NCBI GenBank assembly: GCA_002690925.1
Contig: NZGD01000037.1
Location: forward strand, 1 to 44,087
Reading direction: 5' to 3'
DNA from: Rhodopirellula sp.
GTDB taxonomy: Bacteria; Planctomycetota; Planctomycetia; Pirellulales; Pirellulaceae
DNA: 44,087 bases
The notes below the pieces were generated by a model. It ran no database searches, was not told the DNA's origin, and saw only the letters and a program-made list of their open reading frames with translations. The position numbers and the translations under genes were made by a program. This document shows, in pieces, positions 16,499-25,102 of the stretch. Position 1 is the stretch's first letter. Every line of letters begins with the position of its first letter.

Positions 16499-17851
16499 TT
16501 AGGGCTGAATGGGGATGGTAAATTCCATCTTTTTACCACCGCGGATTGCGATGATGCTAACTCGATTACCCGGTTTTCGGTGCCGCAGTCCGTGTGCAAA
16601 TAGTTCAGATTCAGTGGTTAGATCGGCGTTGTCGTCATAGGAAACCAGAATGTCTCCCTTGCGAAGTCCCGCCCGTTTTGCTGCCGCGTGTGCGTTGTAT
16701 TGGCCCAGGTGCTGAACCAGCAGTGCCATTTTCTTTTTGCCCAGATTCAACTGTTCCCGTTTATGGGCTTCGATCGGGACAAGCTTCATGCCACCGGTAA
16801 CCATGCGGCGGTAAGCCCACGAAGTTGCCCGCCACGAAAGATCGCCATGTTCTCGCCATGAAGGGGGCAGTTGTAATTCCAGGCTGATCCGGTGATTGCC
16901 GCGTTTTACTGAAAGAGGGATGTTGCCACCGGACGCTGGCGTTTGATGGAGGACCCACTGGACATCTGCAATCGAAAGAGGGTTTTGTCCATCAATCAAC
17001 TGAATGATGTCTCCTGCTCGAAGGCCACTCTGTTCAGCGATGGATTCAGGTAGGACCGATTGAACTGTCGCTCTCTGTTTGGGGTCGAGGATCAAGCCCA
17101 GCGTCTTGGGATGTGGGTAAGGGAAGAGAACTTTTTCGGGTATCTGCTTGCCTGAGTTCCAATAGTAAGACCGTTGAGCGTCACCGATCTGGTGGCAGTG
17201 GATGCAGCTCTTTGCAACATCACCTGTATAATTCAATCGGTCGGTAAACTTGTCCGCAAGGCTGGGGTACTTCTCTGGTGATGCAACCTCTGGTTTTCCA
17301 CCGCGTTTGCCGGCGACTTGTTTTCGATTTGTCGGGTAATTGAGATGCAGTTCGAGACCCCCCTTGAGTGCTTCTGCTAAACCTTCAAGTGAGACGTCTC
17401 CCAGCCAGTCGGTGCGATGGGAGCGAGTGCCAAACCTGCCGTACACGGTCCCATCGGCATTGAGAATAAAAACAGCGAACGATTGGTCGGTGTCGTATTG
17501 AAAGATCTCTAAATCAAGTCCATTGGTTGATACTTGACGGGCACAGACGAACTTATCCAGTAAGGGACGAATGACGGGGTCCTGATCAACAAGCTCGTCG
17601 TCAAGCTTTACACATTCATGGCAAGGAATGCAGCGAAGAACAACAAGAAGCGGTTTCCCTGACTGCTTGGCTTTTGCAAAGGCTTTCGGGAGATCGTTGT
17701 AAATCCAAAAGCCCTCTTCCATTATCTTCTTGCGATCCTCACGTACCATCTCATCCCGCGTCTGTGCCGCGATGTCGACAGTAGTAGAGAAAAACAGGGC
17801 AAGGAATGAAAAGAAGATTGAGGTGCGGCGAACACGTGCAGTATTTCGCAT
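16499..17851 (-). CDS. Exported thioredoxin-fold protein with CxxCH motifs and two PDZ domains
   Basis: The 450-residue protein begins with a signal peptide (SIFFSFLALFFSTTVDIAAQ). A thioredoxin-like domain (about 48-165) carries C74-I-P-C77-H-E-C80 where thioredoxins have CGPC, plus SFAVFILNADGTVYGRFG. A second motif, C216-I-H-C219-H220, is a typical haem-c attachment site. About 252-345 and 375-450 are PDZ domains (LPESIAEQSGLRAGDIIQLIDG and AAAKRAGLRKGDILVSYDD). The first motif also fits CxxCH, so it could bind haem or act as a disulfide centre. An extracytoplasmic redox or sensing role is inferred. The three-module combination seems a planctomycete feature, to my knowledge not characterised. 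It lies 125 bases upstream of the SprT-like gene. Confidence 0.82.
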   Translation of the reverse strand: MRNTARVRRTSIFFSFLALFFSTTVDIAAQTRDEMVREDRKKIMEEGFWIYNDLPKAFAKAKQSGKPLLVVLRCIPCHECVKLDDELVDQDPVIRPLLDKFVCARQVSTNGLDLEIFQYDTDQSFAVFILNADGTVYGRFGTRSHRTDWLGDVSLEGLAEALKGGLELHLNYPTNRKQVAGKRGGKPEVASPEKYPSLADKFTDRLNYTGDVAKSCIHCHQIGDAQRSYYWNSGKQIPEKVLFPYPHPKTLGLILDPKQRATVQSVLPESIAEQSGLRAGDIIQLIDGQNPLSIADVQWVLHQTPASGGNIPLSVKRGNHRISLELQLPPSWREHGDLSWRATSWAYRRMVTGGMKLVPIEAHKREQLNLGKKKMALLVQHLGQYNAHAAAKRAGLRKGDILVSYDDNADLTTESELFAHGLRHRKPGNRVSIIAIRGGKKMEFTIPIQP

Positions 17852-18167
17852 GACAGGAATCAGTGATTTAGGGTGACAATTTCTTTGTTTTCAGTGTCAC
17901 TCATTGTACGACGCGGCGGCAGTTCGATGGGGTCGAAACGTGTTGCTGAGTTCACGCTTTGGTTAGCTCTGCAACGCTTGGGAGTTCAGTCCTGCAGCGC
18001 GACGAGATTCGTTATTGTGAAAGGTGTCGCCAAATGTACACCGCAACAAAGCATTTCGCGTTTTCCCAAGTGGTTTTGTGTCTGGCGGCACTTCGCCACA
18101 TGTGGCGCGTGATGTCCTTGGCAAGTAACGTGATGAACGCGTCCTGTTTCCACTTGTTGCGTACCGT
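17852..18167. other. Intergenic region, nothing recognised
   Basis: The 316 bases between the alcohol dehydrogenase stop and the thioredoxin/PDZ gene start, both on the minus strand, probably hold the promoter of the latter. I see no gene, hairpin or repeat. Confidence 0.4.
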
Positions 18168-19214
18168 TCAGTCGAAATGCAACACCGCCTTGATGCACCC
18201 ATCTTCACGATTGGAGAATATTCGATAGGCTTCAACCGCGTCGGTGACGGGGAAATGGTGTGTAACGCACCACGATAGATCCATGTCCCTGATTTTGGTG
18301 GTGCGTGTTAACAAGTCCATGTAGTGCCTTGCTGGGCATCGACCTGTGCGGTAGGTCAGATTCTTGTCGTAGGCATCCGTAGGTGAAAAAGAGAAATTGG
18401 GCGTGCAGTGACAACCAATGACGGACAAGGTGCCGCCAGGCCTGACAAGATCATACGAAAGACGCTGTGCTTCTGGCAGGCCGACCAATTCCATGACGCC
18501 ATCAAGTCCTCGTTGATTGGTGTGGGATTTCGATTCGGTTCGAGCTTGCTCGCCCGACGCGTACGTGACTGCCCCAAGCGACTCCGCTAATTCCAGTCGG
18601 GATCTGCAGGGGTCGACAGCGATAATCTGTTTGGCACCAAGTTGCTTTGCCGCTGTGATTGCCAATAAACCGACGGTTCCGCAGCCAATGACGCCAAAGG
18701 TGCCAGCCTCAGAGACACCCGCCATGTCTGCGGCAAAACGACCTGTGCTCAGATTGTCTCCTAACAGTAGGGCCGCTTCATCACTCACCCCGTCCGGAAT
18801 TTCCATCAAAGTTCCATCAGCGTGGGGAACTCGAACCAAAGTGGACTGACCTCCATGTAGGCCCTCGCCATTTTCCCGCCAGCCAAAAAGCTGGCCATTC
18901 ACACAGCGGGATGTTAATCCTGCATTGCAGTAATAACAGTGTCCACAGTTCGTTGTAAAAGGCGAACAGACTCGGGTTCCGACGGTTGTTTGCTCAACGT
19001 CGGCACCGATCGCAATGACTTCACCAATGAACTCGTGCCCCATGACAGTTCCATGATCCAATCCCTTTTCTCGGCCAAAGAACGGGTGCAAATCACTACC
19101 ACACAGTCCGGCAACTGACACTTTGACAATAGCGTCGCTCGGCGATTCAATGACCGGATCCGCTATGTCTCGGACTCGTACCTGGCCAACACCTTCAAAG
19201 CAAACACCTAGCAA
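18168..19214 (-). CDS. Zinc-dependent medium-chain alcohol dehydrogenase family protein
   Basis: The 348-residue protein has the full set of MDR zinc sites: catalytic C38, H60-E61 (CGSDLH and GHEFIGEV), and a structural site C90, C93, C96, C104 (NCGHCYYCNAGLTSRC). The Rossmann loop is G177-C-G-T-V-G182. It should oxidise an alcohol or polyol with NAD(P)+. The N-terminus MLGVCFEGVGQVRV is the expected family start, yet its first codon is TTG (19214), preceded by an AAGGTGA ribosome site and by an in-frame TAA just upstream, so TTG initiation is nearly forced. The close of the protein is IKAVLHFD. Substrate is not evident; the formaldehyde/threonine dehydrogenase-like groups are candidates. Confidence 0.9.
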   Translation of the reverse strand: MLGVCFEGVGQVRVRDIADPVIESPSDAIVKVSVAGLCGSDLHPFFGREKGLDHGTVMGHEFIGEVIAIGADVEQTTVGTRVCSPFTTNCGHCYYCNAGLTSRCVNGQLFGWRENGEGLHGGQSTLVRVPHADGTLMEIPDGVSDEAALLLGDNLSTGRFAADMAGVSEAGTFGVIGCGTVGLLAITAAKQLGAKQIIAVDPCRSRLELAESLGAVTYASGEQARTESKSHTNQRGLDGVMELVGLPEAQRLSYDLVRPGGTLSVIGCHCTPNFSFSPTDAYDKNLTYRTGRCPARHYMDLLTRTTKIRDMDLSWCVTHHFPVTDAVEAYRIFSNREDGCIKAVLHFD

Positions 19215-19375
19215 TTCATCACCTTAGTTCAGTCGGGATTATCGTGGTGCCGAGTGAAGCACGCACATCTGCAGGTTCCAAATCGTGGCCGCACCAACTG
19301 AATTGACGTCCGGAGGGAATCATGCTGATTGTTCGAGGTGCACAGGCGGTTTGACGCGAATGCACGGTTTTAGGA

Positions 19376-19397
19376 GTGCACGTTTTTAATCGTGCAC
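19376..19397. terminator. Inverted repeat GTGCACG / CGTGCAC downstream of the aminotransferase gene
   Basis: Two 7-base arms (19376-19382 and 19391-19397) flank an 8-base AT loop, 20 bases past the aminotransferase stop. There is no U-tract on the minus-strand side, so it may be a weak terminator, or an operator, since further GTGCA copies lie nearby. Confidence 0.3.
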
Positions 19398-19417
19398 ACG
19401 CAGGTTGGGTTCAGACT

Positions 19418-20275
19418 CTATTGACGCACAAGGATACGGAACGCTTCGTTGAGTTGTTTGGTGATTGGGCCGGGTTTGCCTTCGCCAATTTGACGATCGT
19501 CAAGTTTGACAGCCGCAATCACCTCCGCTGCGCTTCCGGTAAGAAAACACTCATCAGCCGTGTAGATGTCATGTCGGGTTAGGGCGGCTTCGATGGACTC
19601 AATTCCCATCTCGTCGGCCAGTTCCAGAACGGCGTTGCGAGTGATGCCCTCGAGGATCCCCGCCTCGACTGGCGGCGTCATCAAAAGACCATTTTTCACG
19701 ATGAAAATATTATCGCCGGTGCATTCCGCCACCTCGCCCTTGTGATTCAGCATGAGTGCTTCCACACAACCAGCCTTCAATCCCTCCATTTTCGCCAAGA
19801 TATTGTTCAGATAGTTCAGCGATTTGACGCGGGGACTGAGCGCCGCGGGGTGATTGCGGATGGTTGCGGCGGTGATGAGTTCGAGCCCATTCTGATACAG
19901 GTCATCTGGGTACAACGTGATTTTGTCGGCAATGCAAATTATCTGCGGGTTTTCACATTTATAAGGGTCAAGTCCAAGTGCACCTGTACCACGAGTTATG
20001 ATCAGGCGTATGTACCCCTCTTCCAAGGCATTTTTCTCAACGCATGCATTTACGTCTGCAGTGAGGCTCTCGATCGTGACCGGGATTTTCAAACCAATTG
20101 TGAGTGCAGATTCCCAAAGGCGGATCAGATGCTGTTCGAGCCGGAAAACCTTTCCACCGTATGCTCGCATACCTTCGAATACGCCATCACCATAAAGCAG
20201 TCCGTGGTCATAGACGCTGATCTTCGCATCGTCCTTGGAAAAATACTCTCCGTTGATATAGATCTGTTGGCTCAT
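19418..20275 (-). CDS. ilvE: Branched-chain amino acid aminotransferase (class IV, PLP)
   Basis: The 285-residue protein begins MSQQIYINGEYFSKDDAKISVYDHGLLYGDGVFEGMRAY, the standard class IV aminotransferase opening. K151 in RVKSLNYLNN is the PLP Schiff-base lysine, and EVAECTGDNIFIV supplies the conserved Glu/Thr that contact the cofactor. The enzyme transfers amino groups between glutamate and the 2-oxo acids of valine, leucine and isoleucine. A D-amino-acid transaminase is an alternative, but the RGTGALGLDP and EGITRNAVLELA segments fit the IlvE group. It is 190 bases downstream of the fabI-like gene on the same strand. A 10-base AAAACGTTTT palindrome (20288-20297) precedes the start. Confidence 0.92.
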   Translation of the reverse strand: MSQQIYINGEYFSKDDAKISVYDHGLLYGDGVFEGMRAYGGKVFRLEQHLIRLWESALTIGLKIPVTIESLTADVNACVEKNALEEGYIRLIITRGTGALGLDPYKCENPQIICIADKITLYPDDLYQNGLELITAATIRNHPAALSPRVKSLNYLNNILAKMEGLKAGCVEALMLNHKGEVAECTGDNIFIVKNGLLMTPPVEAGILEGITRNAVLELADEMGIESIEAALTRHDIYTADECFLTGSAAEVIAAVKLDDRQIGEGKPGPITKQLNEAFRILVRQ

Positions 20276-20466
20276 GGCAGTGGGTTTAAAACGTTTTGTT
20301 GGTGGAGTGCAGTGAATGAAAGCTGTCAGTATTTAAATTTGTTTCAAAGGGCAAGTAGAAGGGTAGTTGGCTCGCAGGATGAGGGAGGCTTGATCAGGAA
20401 GAGGGGGGGCTGCTGATTTTCAGGGTGTTTGAAAGACCGCAGCCTGAATGTTGTCCATCTTAGCGA

Positions 20467-21309
20467 TCAATCAACATCTGCCGAGGTGACTGCGTCGACC
20501 AGTGCAGCATCAAAATAGTTGATTGACATCCCAGCATCGACTACCAGAGATTGTGCCGTAATGCCGCTACTGCGTTGACTGAGCAGAAATGCAACGGTAT
20601 CGGCGACTTCGTCTGTTTTAACGGCTTTGCCACGAGGGATTACTTTTTCGGCGTACAGGTAGGAGTCGACATAACCAGGGATTCCGGCAGAGGCGCTGGT
20701 TTTCAGTAGTCCGGCAGCGACCGCGTTCAAACGTACATCACTGAAATGGCTGAAGGATTTTGTGAGGAATGCAAGTGATGACTCCAATGCAGCCTTGATC
20801 GGTGCCATGAAACCATAGCTTTCGCTCGCCATACGCGTAGTGCTGATGCCAATTGTGACAACGGATGCGTCACTGGCGAAAAGATCTTTCAGTGCATTGC
20901 AAACGTTGATGAGAGAATATGCAGAGATATCCATTGCCTGTAAGAACTGTTTGCGAGTTGTTTCGTGGAACGGACGAATACCTTCAGGGTAGTCCGCGAA
21001 AGCGATGGAGTGCACCAAACCGTTCAGTCGCACGCCTTGTTCTTTCAGAATACGAGCCAGTTCATCGATTTGTGTTTGTTCTTCAACATCACAAATGATC
21101 ATCTGTTCTCCCGCCAGCAGTTTCTTAAGGCTGTCGCGACGTGTTTCACTGCGTACGGTGTACACAACCCGGCCGCCAGCTTTTTCAATCATCTGCGCGA
21201 TGCGGTAAGCCACACTCTTCTTGTTGGCAACACCCATCACCAAGAAGGTTTTGTCATGAAAGCCGAGGAAGTCAAACGCGGGGGGGGAAGATGGCACGCT
21301 GTCAGTCAC
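20467..21309 (-). CDS. fabI: Enoyl-[acyl-carrier-protein] reductase FabI
   Basis: The protein (280 residues from GTG 21309) has the FabI dinucleotide loop [13 protein letters not shown], the central [11 protein letters not shown] and the catalytic pair Tyr165...Lys172 (YGFMAPIK, Y-x6-K spacing unique to FabI-type enoyl reductases). It reduces trans-2-enoyl-ACP with NAD(P)H, the last step of each elongation cycle. Where E. coli FabI has the second conserved Tyr (LSYLGAERA), this protein reads IGISTTRMA, so substrate contacts differ. The GTG start overlaps the FabZ-type stop as GTGA, which implies translational coupling; an in-frame start at 21354 would lie inside the upstream gene and adds a non-conserved 15 residues. 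Confidence 0.93.
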   Translation of the reverse strand: MTDSVPSSPPAFDFLGFHDKTFLVMGVANKKSVAYRIAQMIEKAGGRVVYTVRSETRRDSLKKLLAGEQMIICDVEEQTQIDELARILKEQGVRLNGLVHSIAFADYPEGIRPFHETTRKQFLQAMDISAYSLINVCNALKDLFASDASVVTIGISTTRMASESYGFMAPIKAALESSLAFLTKSFSHFSDVRLNAVAAGLLKTSASAGIPGYVDSYLYAEKVIPRGKAVKTDEVADTVAFLLSQRSSGITAQSLVVDAGMSINYFDAALVDAVTSADVD

Positions 21310-21824
21310 GTGGATTTCTCGTCGGTGGGAGGACCGGGGTTGGCAATGCTGCAAGCGAAATCGAGCCGCGCCGCAAGTTTTCCATCAAGTAACATTTTAC
21401 CGGTCAAGTAATATGCGTTGCTGACCTGCTCCTTCAGTACAACATGAATCTCGACGGTGTCCCCAGGGCGAACCATTCGCTTGAACTTTACTGCGTCCAT
21501 TCGTGTGGCGACCGGTACACGACTATCAGCGGAAGTTGAATTGGTGTCAGCCTGTGTTGGCTCTGCCTGTGACCCGACCTCGCGGGATTCTGCAACTTGA
21601 ATCGTATCAGCAGACAACAGGATTGCTCCAGCCTGAAGGCAGCATTCACACTGAATCACGCCGGGAACAATCGGTTGGCCTGGGAAGTGCCCCTGCACAA
21701 AGAAGTCATCTGCGTGGAACGTCTTGCGGCAGACAATTGTGTCTTGTGTTCGGGATACAATTTCATCCACTAACAGCATCGGCTTTCGATGCGGGATGAA
21801 TCGTTCGATTTCGTTGGTATTCAT
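21306..21824 (-). CDS. fabZ: FabZ-type 3-hydroxyacyl-ACP dehydratase with an insert
   Basis: The 172-residue protein has the hot-dog dehydratase motifs [10 protein letters not shown] and [16 protein letters not shown] with catalytic His46 and Glu60, followed by [13 protein letters not shown]. It removes water from 3-hydroxyacyl-ACP, the step before FabI. FabZ is usually about 145-150 residues; the excess is a Ser/Thr/Gln/Ala-rich insert at about 78-105 that sits between the central helix and the next strand and is probably a disordered loop. The gene overlaps fabI by 4 bases. A general hot-dog thioesterase is less likely because both catalytic residues and the PGV motif are kept. Confidence 0.85.
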   Translation of the reverse strand: MNTNEIERFIPHRKPMLLVDEIVSRTQDTIVCRKTFHADDFFVQGHFPGQPIVPGVIQCECCLQAGAILLSADTIQVAESREVGSQAEPTQADTNSTSADSRVPVATRMDAVKFKRMVRPGDTVEIHVVLKEQVSNAYYLTGKMLLDGKLAARLDFACSIANPGPPTDEKST

Positions 21825-22504
21825 TTACTTATCAGACGATACTTGGCTGGGATACGTCAAGCGGGTGAGTTTGTCGCGTCAGGAAACTGCCGAATAGGGG
21901 TTTGGGAATGTCAGATGTATGAATGATAGGCAATTCAGGGACCGATGGCGTGGAATGATAACGCGATAATGCCACTTCACCATTTTGTGTCTTGAAATTT
22001 GGGAACACGAATTGCTGCAGTTTCCGAGTCGGGGCAAACCGTTCGCATCGGTAGCTTTTGCCTTGTCCGGGTTGAGGCCTCTCGGAGTATGAGATAATGA
22101 AAGCCCTGCCGCGTCGGGTTGCGCCGCTTCATTTGGAAACTTTGGTCGTGAAGGTTTACCGGTAGGTGGTTGTTTGTGTAGCCATTCACGTTCGATTATT
22201 GGAATTGCATCGAATTTAGTTTGTTGGTGGGTTTGAAATTTGAGGTGAATGGTGCGGCAAGGACATCCAGAGGTGTTTTTAGGATCAGGAAAACGTTGGC
22301 AATGCCTCGGTTTCCAGTGTCTGCCGCCCATGCTTCTGTCCTGCTATTCTAGAAGAGCTTTTGTTCCAGCGTGGACAGTCCCACTGTCAGTGCCGGGGCG
22401 TTCTGGACGCTTCTGTACCTGAGGGTGAGGTTATGCTCGCAACTTACAGCTGGCACGGCAGTTGTTGATGACTCTTTTCAAACCCATTTCATTTTGATGC
22501 GTTC
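21825..22504. other. Divergent intergenic region
   Basis: About 680 bases between fabZ (-) and the LarA-like gene (+). I see no convincing gene. It contains a short perfect hairpin GACAGT-CCC-ACTGTC at 22374-22388, about 120 bases before the LarA-like start, which could be an operator. Both promoters should lie here. Confidence 0.4.
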
Positions 22505-23773
22505 ATGACAATTTATTACGCCAATGGCAGTGAAACAACTTCGCTTACCACCGACGATTTGCGTGAAGCATTACGTATCACGTTTGAGAAAATTGGGGAT
22601 CGTGAGAAGGTGCTACTGTTGCCTCCTGACCACACTCGATTGTTCAGTCGAGCAGGAGAGATGACCGTGCTGTGTCGCGAGTTGTTAGGGGATGCAGTCA
22701 CCGACATCATGCCGGCGTTGGGTACACATTCAGCAATGAACACGGAACAATTGTCACACATGTTTCCCGGTGTGCCACTTGAGCTTTTTCGGCCGCACCG
22801 CTGGCGAGACGATGTCGTGACGTTAGGTGAGGTGCCGGCGTCTTATGTGTCACGTGTGACAGGTGGGTTGTACGACAAGCCATGGAAAGCACAGGTCAAT
22901 CGTATGCTGCGAGATGGTGGGCATGATTTGATATTTTCACTGGGCCAAGTCGTGCCTCATGAAGTCATTGGGATGGCTAACTACAACAAGAATGTATTTG
23001 TGGGAACAGGTGGTGCAGAGGGGATCAACGAGAGTCATTACCTGAGTGCGGTTTACGGCATCGAACAGACTTTGGGCAGGGCGAATACGCCACTAAGGCA
23101 GATTCTTAATCATGCTCAGGATGAATTCTGCCAGGATCTGCCGCTGTTGTATGCCCTGACTGTGATTCAACAGATGCCGGATGGGAAATTGCACACGCGG
23201 GGACTGTTCATCGGTGATGATCATGATGCGTTTTTTCAGGCCGCGGAACTCGCCACGCAAGTCAATATAACGCATTTGGAGCGTGCTCCTGAGCATGTGG
23301 TTGCCTACCTTGACCCTGCTGAATTCAAAAGTACGTGGCTTGGTAATAAAGCGATCTATCGAACCCGTTTAGCGATCGCAACGGGGGGGCGTCTCACGGT
23401 ATTGGGGCCAGCAGTGGAAGAGTTTGGTGAAGACCAGCAAATTGATGCCCTGATTCGAAAGTATGGCTATCGCACCAAGGCTGAGATCATCCAGTTGGTA
23501 GCAGAGAACGATGATCTCGCCGCAAACCCTTCTGCCGCCGCTCATCTCGTTCATGGTTCGCACGAAAATCGCTTTGAAGTGGTTTACGGAGCGGGAAAAC
23601 TTACAGCAGAGGAAATAGCATCCGTGAATTACACGCCCGGTAATATCAATGCCCTGATGCAACGTTATGATGTCGCAAGCTTGAGTGATGGCTGGCATCG
23701 CGATGTAGATGGTTCGGAGTTTTACTTCATTCGGAATCCTGCCCTAGGACTTTGGCAAGCCCCTTTGTCTTGA
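22505..23773 (+). CDS. LarA-family (nickel-pincer, lactate racemase-like) enzyme
   Basis: The 422-residue protein matches LarA over its length: DHTR near residue 42-45, GTHSAMNTEQL (about 73-83), HRW/RDD (98-103) and HEVIGMANYNKNVFVGTGG. His152, Lys162 and His178 keep the exact spacing (10 and 16 residues) of the L. plantarum LarA residues H174, K184 and H200, so the nickel pincer cofactor could attach through Lys162; His98 is the likely partner of H108. LarA racemises D/L-lactate, while many homologues act on other 2-hydroxy acids, so the substrate here is open. The cofactor needs LarB, LarC and LarE; none is in this window. An isolated gene with no visible operon partner. Confidence 0.85.
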   Translation: MTIYYANGSETTSLTTDDLREALRITFEKIGDREKVLLLPPDHTRLFSRAGEMTVLCRELLGDAVTDIMPALGTHSAMNTEQLSHMFPGVPLELFRPHRWRDDVVTLGEVPASYVSRVTGGLYDKPWKAQVNRMLRDGGHDLIFSLGQVVPHEVIGMANYNKNVFVGTGGAEGINESHYLSAVYGIEQTLGRANTPLRQILNHAQDEFCQDLPLLYALTVIQQMPDGKLHTRGLFIGDDHDAFFQAAELATQVNITHLERAPEHVVAYLDPAEFKSTWLGNKAIYRTRLAIATGGRLTVLGPAVEEFGEDQQIDALIRKYGYRTKAEIIQLVAENDDLAANPSAAAHLVHGSHENRFEVVYGAGKLTAEEIASVNYTPGNINALMQRYDVASLSDGWHRDVDGSEFYFIRNPALGLWQAPLS

Positions 23774-23903
23774 TTCAGGATACGGTCGTGAGGTGGGACG
23801 CGGCATGAACTGTAGGCTGGTGAAAACGTTAAACGAGTGATCCTGTGTTTTGTCGGGTGTCCTGTGCTGCCCGGTTGACGCGTGGGATCAAATCGCCAAC
23901 GTT

Positions 23904-23918
23904 CGCAGTTTGACTGCG
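23904..23918. terminator. Small hairpin between convergent genes
   Basis: CGCAGT-TTG-ACTGCG forms a perfect 6-bp stem 8 bases from the hydrolase stop codon, between the convergent LarA-like and hydrolase genes. No T-tract follows on either strand, so it is a weak terminator candidate only. Confidence 0.25.
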
Positions 23919-23925
23919 TGTATGC

Positions 23926-24771
23926 TCAGGGATCGATAGTCTTACTAACCTTGCGAATAAAGCGGAGCAGCAGCGGGTGAGCTGGTCTCGCCATTTGTCC
24001 GTGATTGTAGCCATCGAGTTCATGCAAGGTTGTGTTGTCATGACCTACCACCTTCATCATGCGCCACATGTAGGCATTCTCTTCGTATCTGCCTAACATC
24101 TCGAGTTCGCGGTCGCCAGTAATCAGGAGCAATGGTGGTGCATCGTCACGTACATGGAACAGGGGAGCCATATCGTCCAGAATCGGCTGTTTTCCACTGA
24201 TTCCACGTTCCTTTCGGACTGTGAAATGCGTGATGGTATGCCCGCTGAATGGAATCAAACCTGCAATCGAATTTGCGTCGCAATCGTATTTTTTGAGCCA
24301 ATGCTTATCCAATCCAAGCATGCTGGTGAGGTAACCGCCTGCTGAATGTCCGCTTACGAAAACTTTCCGGGGGGAGCCACCATAGTTTTTGATGTTGGCA
24401 AAGGTCCATGCGACTGCCGCTGCCGCGTCGTCAATGCAATCCACAACTTTCACATTCGGACTCAGGCGGTAGTCCACTGCAACTACGGCAATGCCCTGTT
24501 CGGAAAGGTGCTCCGGGATATCTCGTTTGCCAGACGTAAGTCCGCCACCGTGGAACCAGACCACCGTTGCAAAATTCTTGATGTCTCGCGGGTAGTGTAT
24601 GTCGAGCACGCACATCTTTGAGGTGTAGGGTTCAGTTGATGTGCGGTAAGCAATATTTGTGTCCGTCTGGTAGCTGCTCGGCGTGGAAGCTTGTCCATGG
24701 GTGTCGGCGCAGGTGTAGGCCAGCGTAAAAAAAGTCAACGTTGTGACGAATTGCAAGTTTCGGAAGAGCAT
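23926..24771 (-). CDS. Exported alpha/beta-hydrolase (esterase/lipase type)
   Basis: From ATG 24771 the product is 281 residues; a TTG four codons upstream is also in frame. An N-terminal hydrophobic stretch (FVTTLTFFTLAYTCA) indicates export, possibly as a lipoprotein because of its Cys21, though the lipobox is imperfect. The oxyanion motif H74-G-G-G77 and the nucleophile elbow G-H-S143-A-G-G place it with the HSL/carboxylesterase-like hydrolases. Candidate Asp and His are in ITGDRELEM and LDGYNHGQM. The latter region (MLGRYEENAYM) is helical. It would hydrolyse a carboxylic ester outside the cytoplasm; the substrate is unknown. Confidence 0.85.
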   Translation of the reverse strand: MLFRNLQFVTTLTFFTLAYTCADTHGQASTPSSYQTDTNIAYRTSTEPYTSKMCVLDIHYPRDIKNFATVVWFHGGGLTSGKRDIPEHLSEQGIAVVAVDYRLSPNVKVVDCIDDAAAAVAWTFANIKNYGGSPRKVFVSGHSAGGYLTSMLGLDKHWLKKYDCDANSIAGLIPFSGHTITHFTVRKERGISGKQPILDDMAPLFHVRDDAPPLLLITGDRELEMLGRYEENAYMWRMMKVVGHDNTTLHELDGYNHGQMARPAHPLLLRFIRKVSKTIDP

Positions 24772-24959
24772 AATGCTTTGCAAGGATCCAGGGAGATTGA
24801 TTTATGTTACTTACACTTTAACGAATCATCGCTGCTGCTGAGCCGCGATGCGACTCAGTGATGTACCGCGTGGTGTGGCATATGGGGTGTGGCAGTGAGT
24901 TGTGTTTCGATGTCAGACCGCACTCGATTGTACGACTCTACCGAAAGCGTCATGGCATT

Positions 24960-24994
24960 AAAAAACTCCCAGTGGATTTCCACCAGGAGTTTTG
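24960..24994 (-). terminator. Rho-independent terminator of the ribonucleotide reductase gene
   Basis: Read on the minus strand, ACTCC-TG-GTGG and CCAC-TG-GGAGT form an 11-bp stem (two G.U pairs) around an AAAT loop, followed by TTTTTT. It lies about 110 bases past the nrdJ stop, so it is a textbook terminator for that transcript. Confidence 0.85.
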
Positions 24995-25102
24995 GGTTCA
25001 GTATACCTAGGCCCTACCTCTATTCGAACATCCGCGGCCGGATCATAACCTTTGATCCAAGCTGGAGGTCCGACCAACGCAGGGGCGGCGTTTTGCCCTC
25101 GG

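Noticed and set aside
21879..22331. A 150-codon minus-strand frame upstream of fabZ
   Set aside because: No motif, skewed composition, and it occupies the promoter region of two divergent genes.
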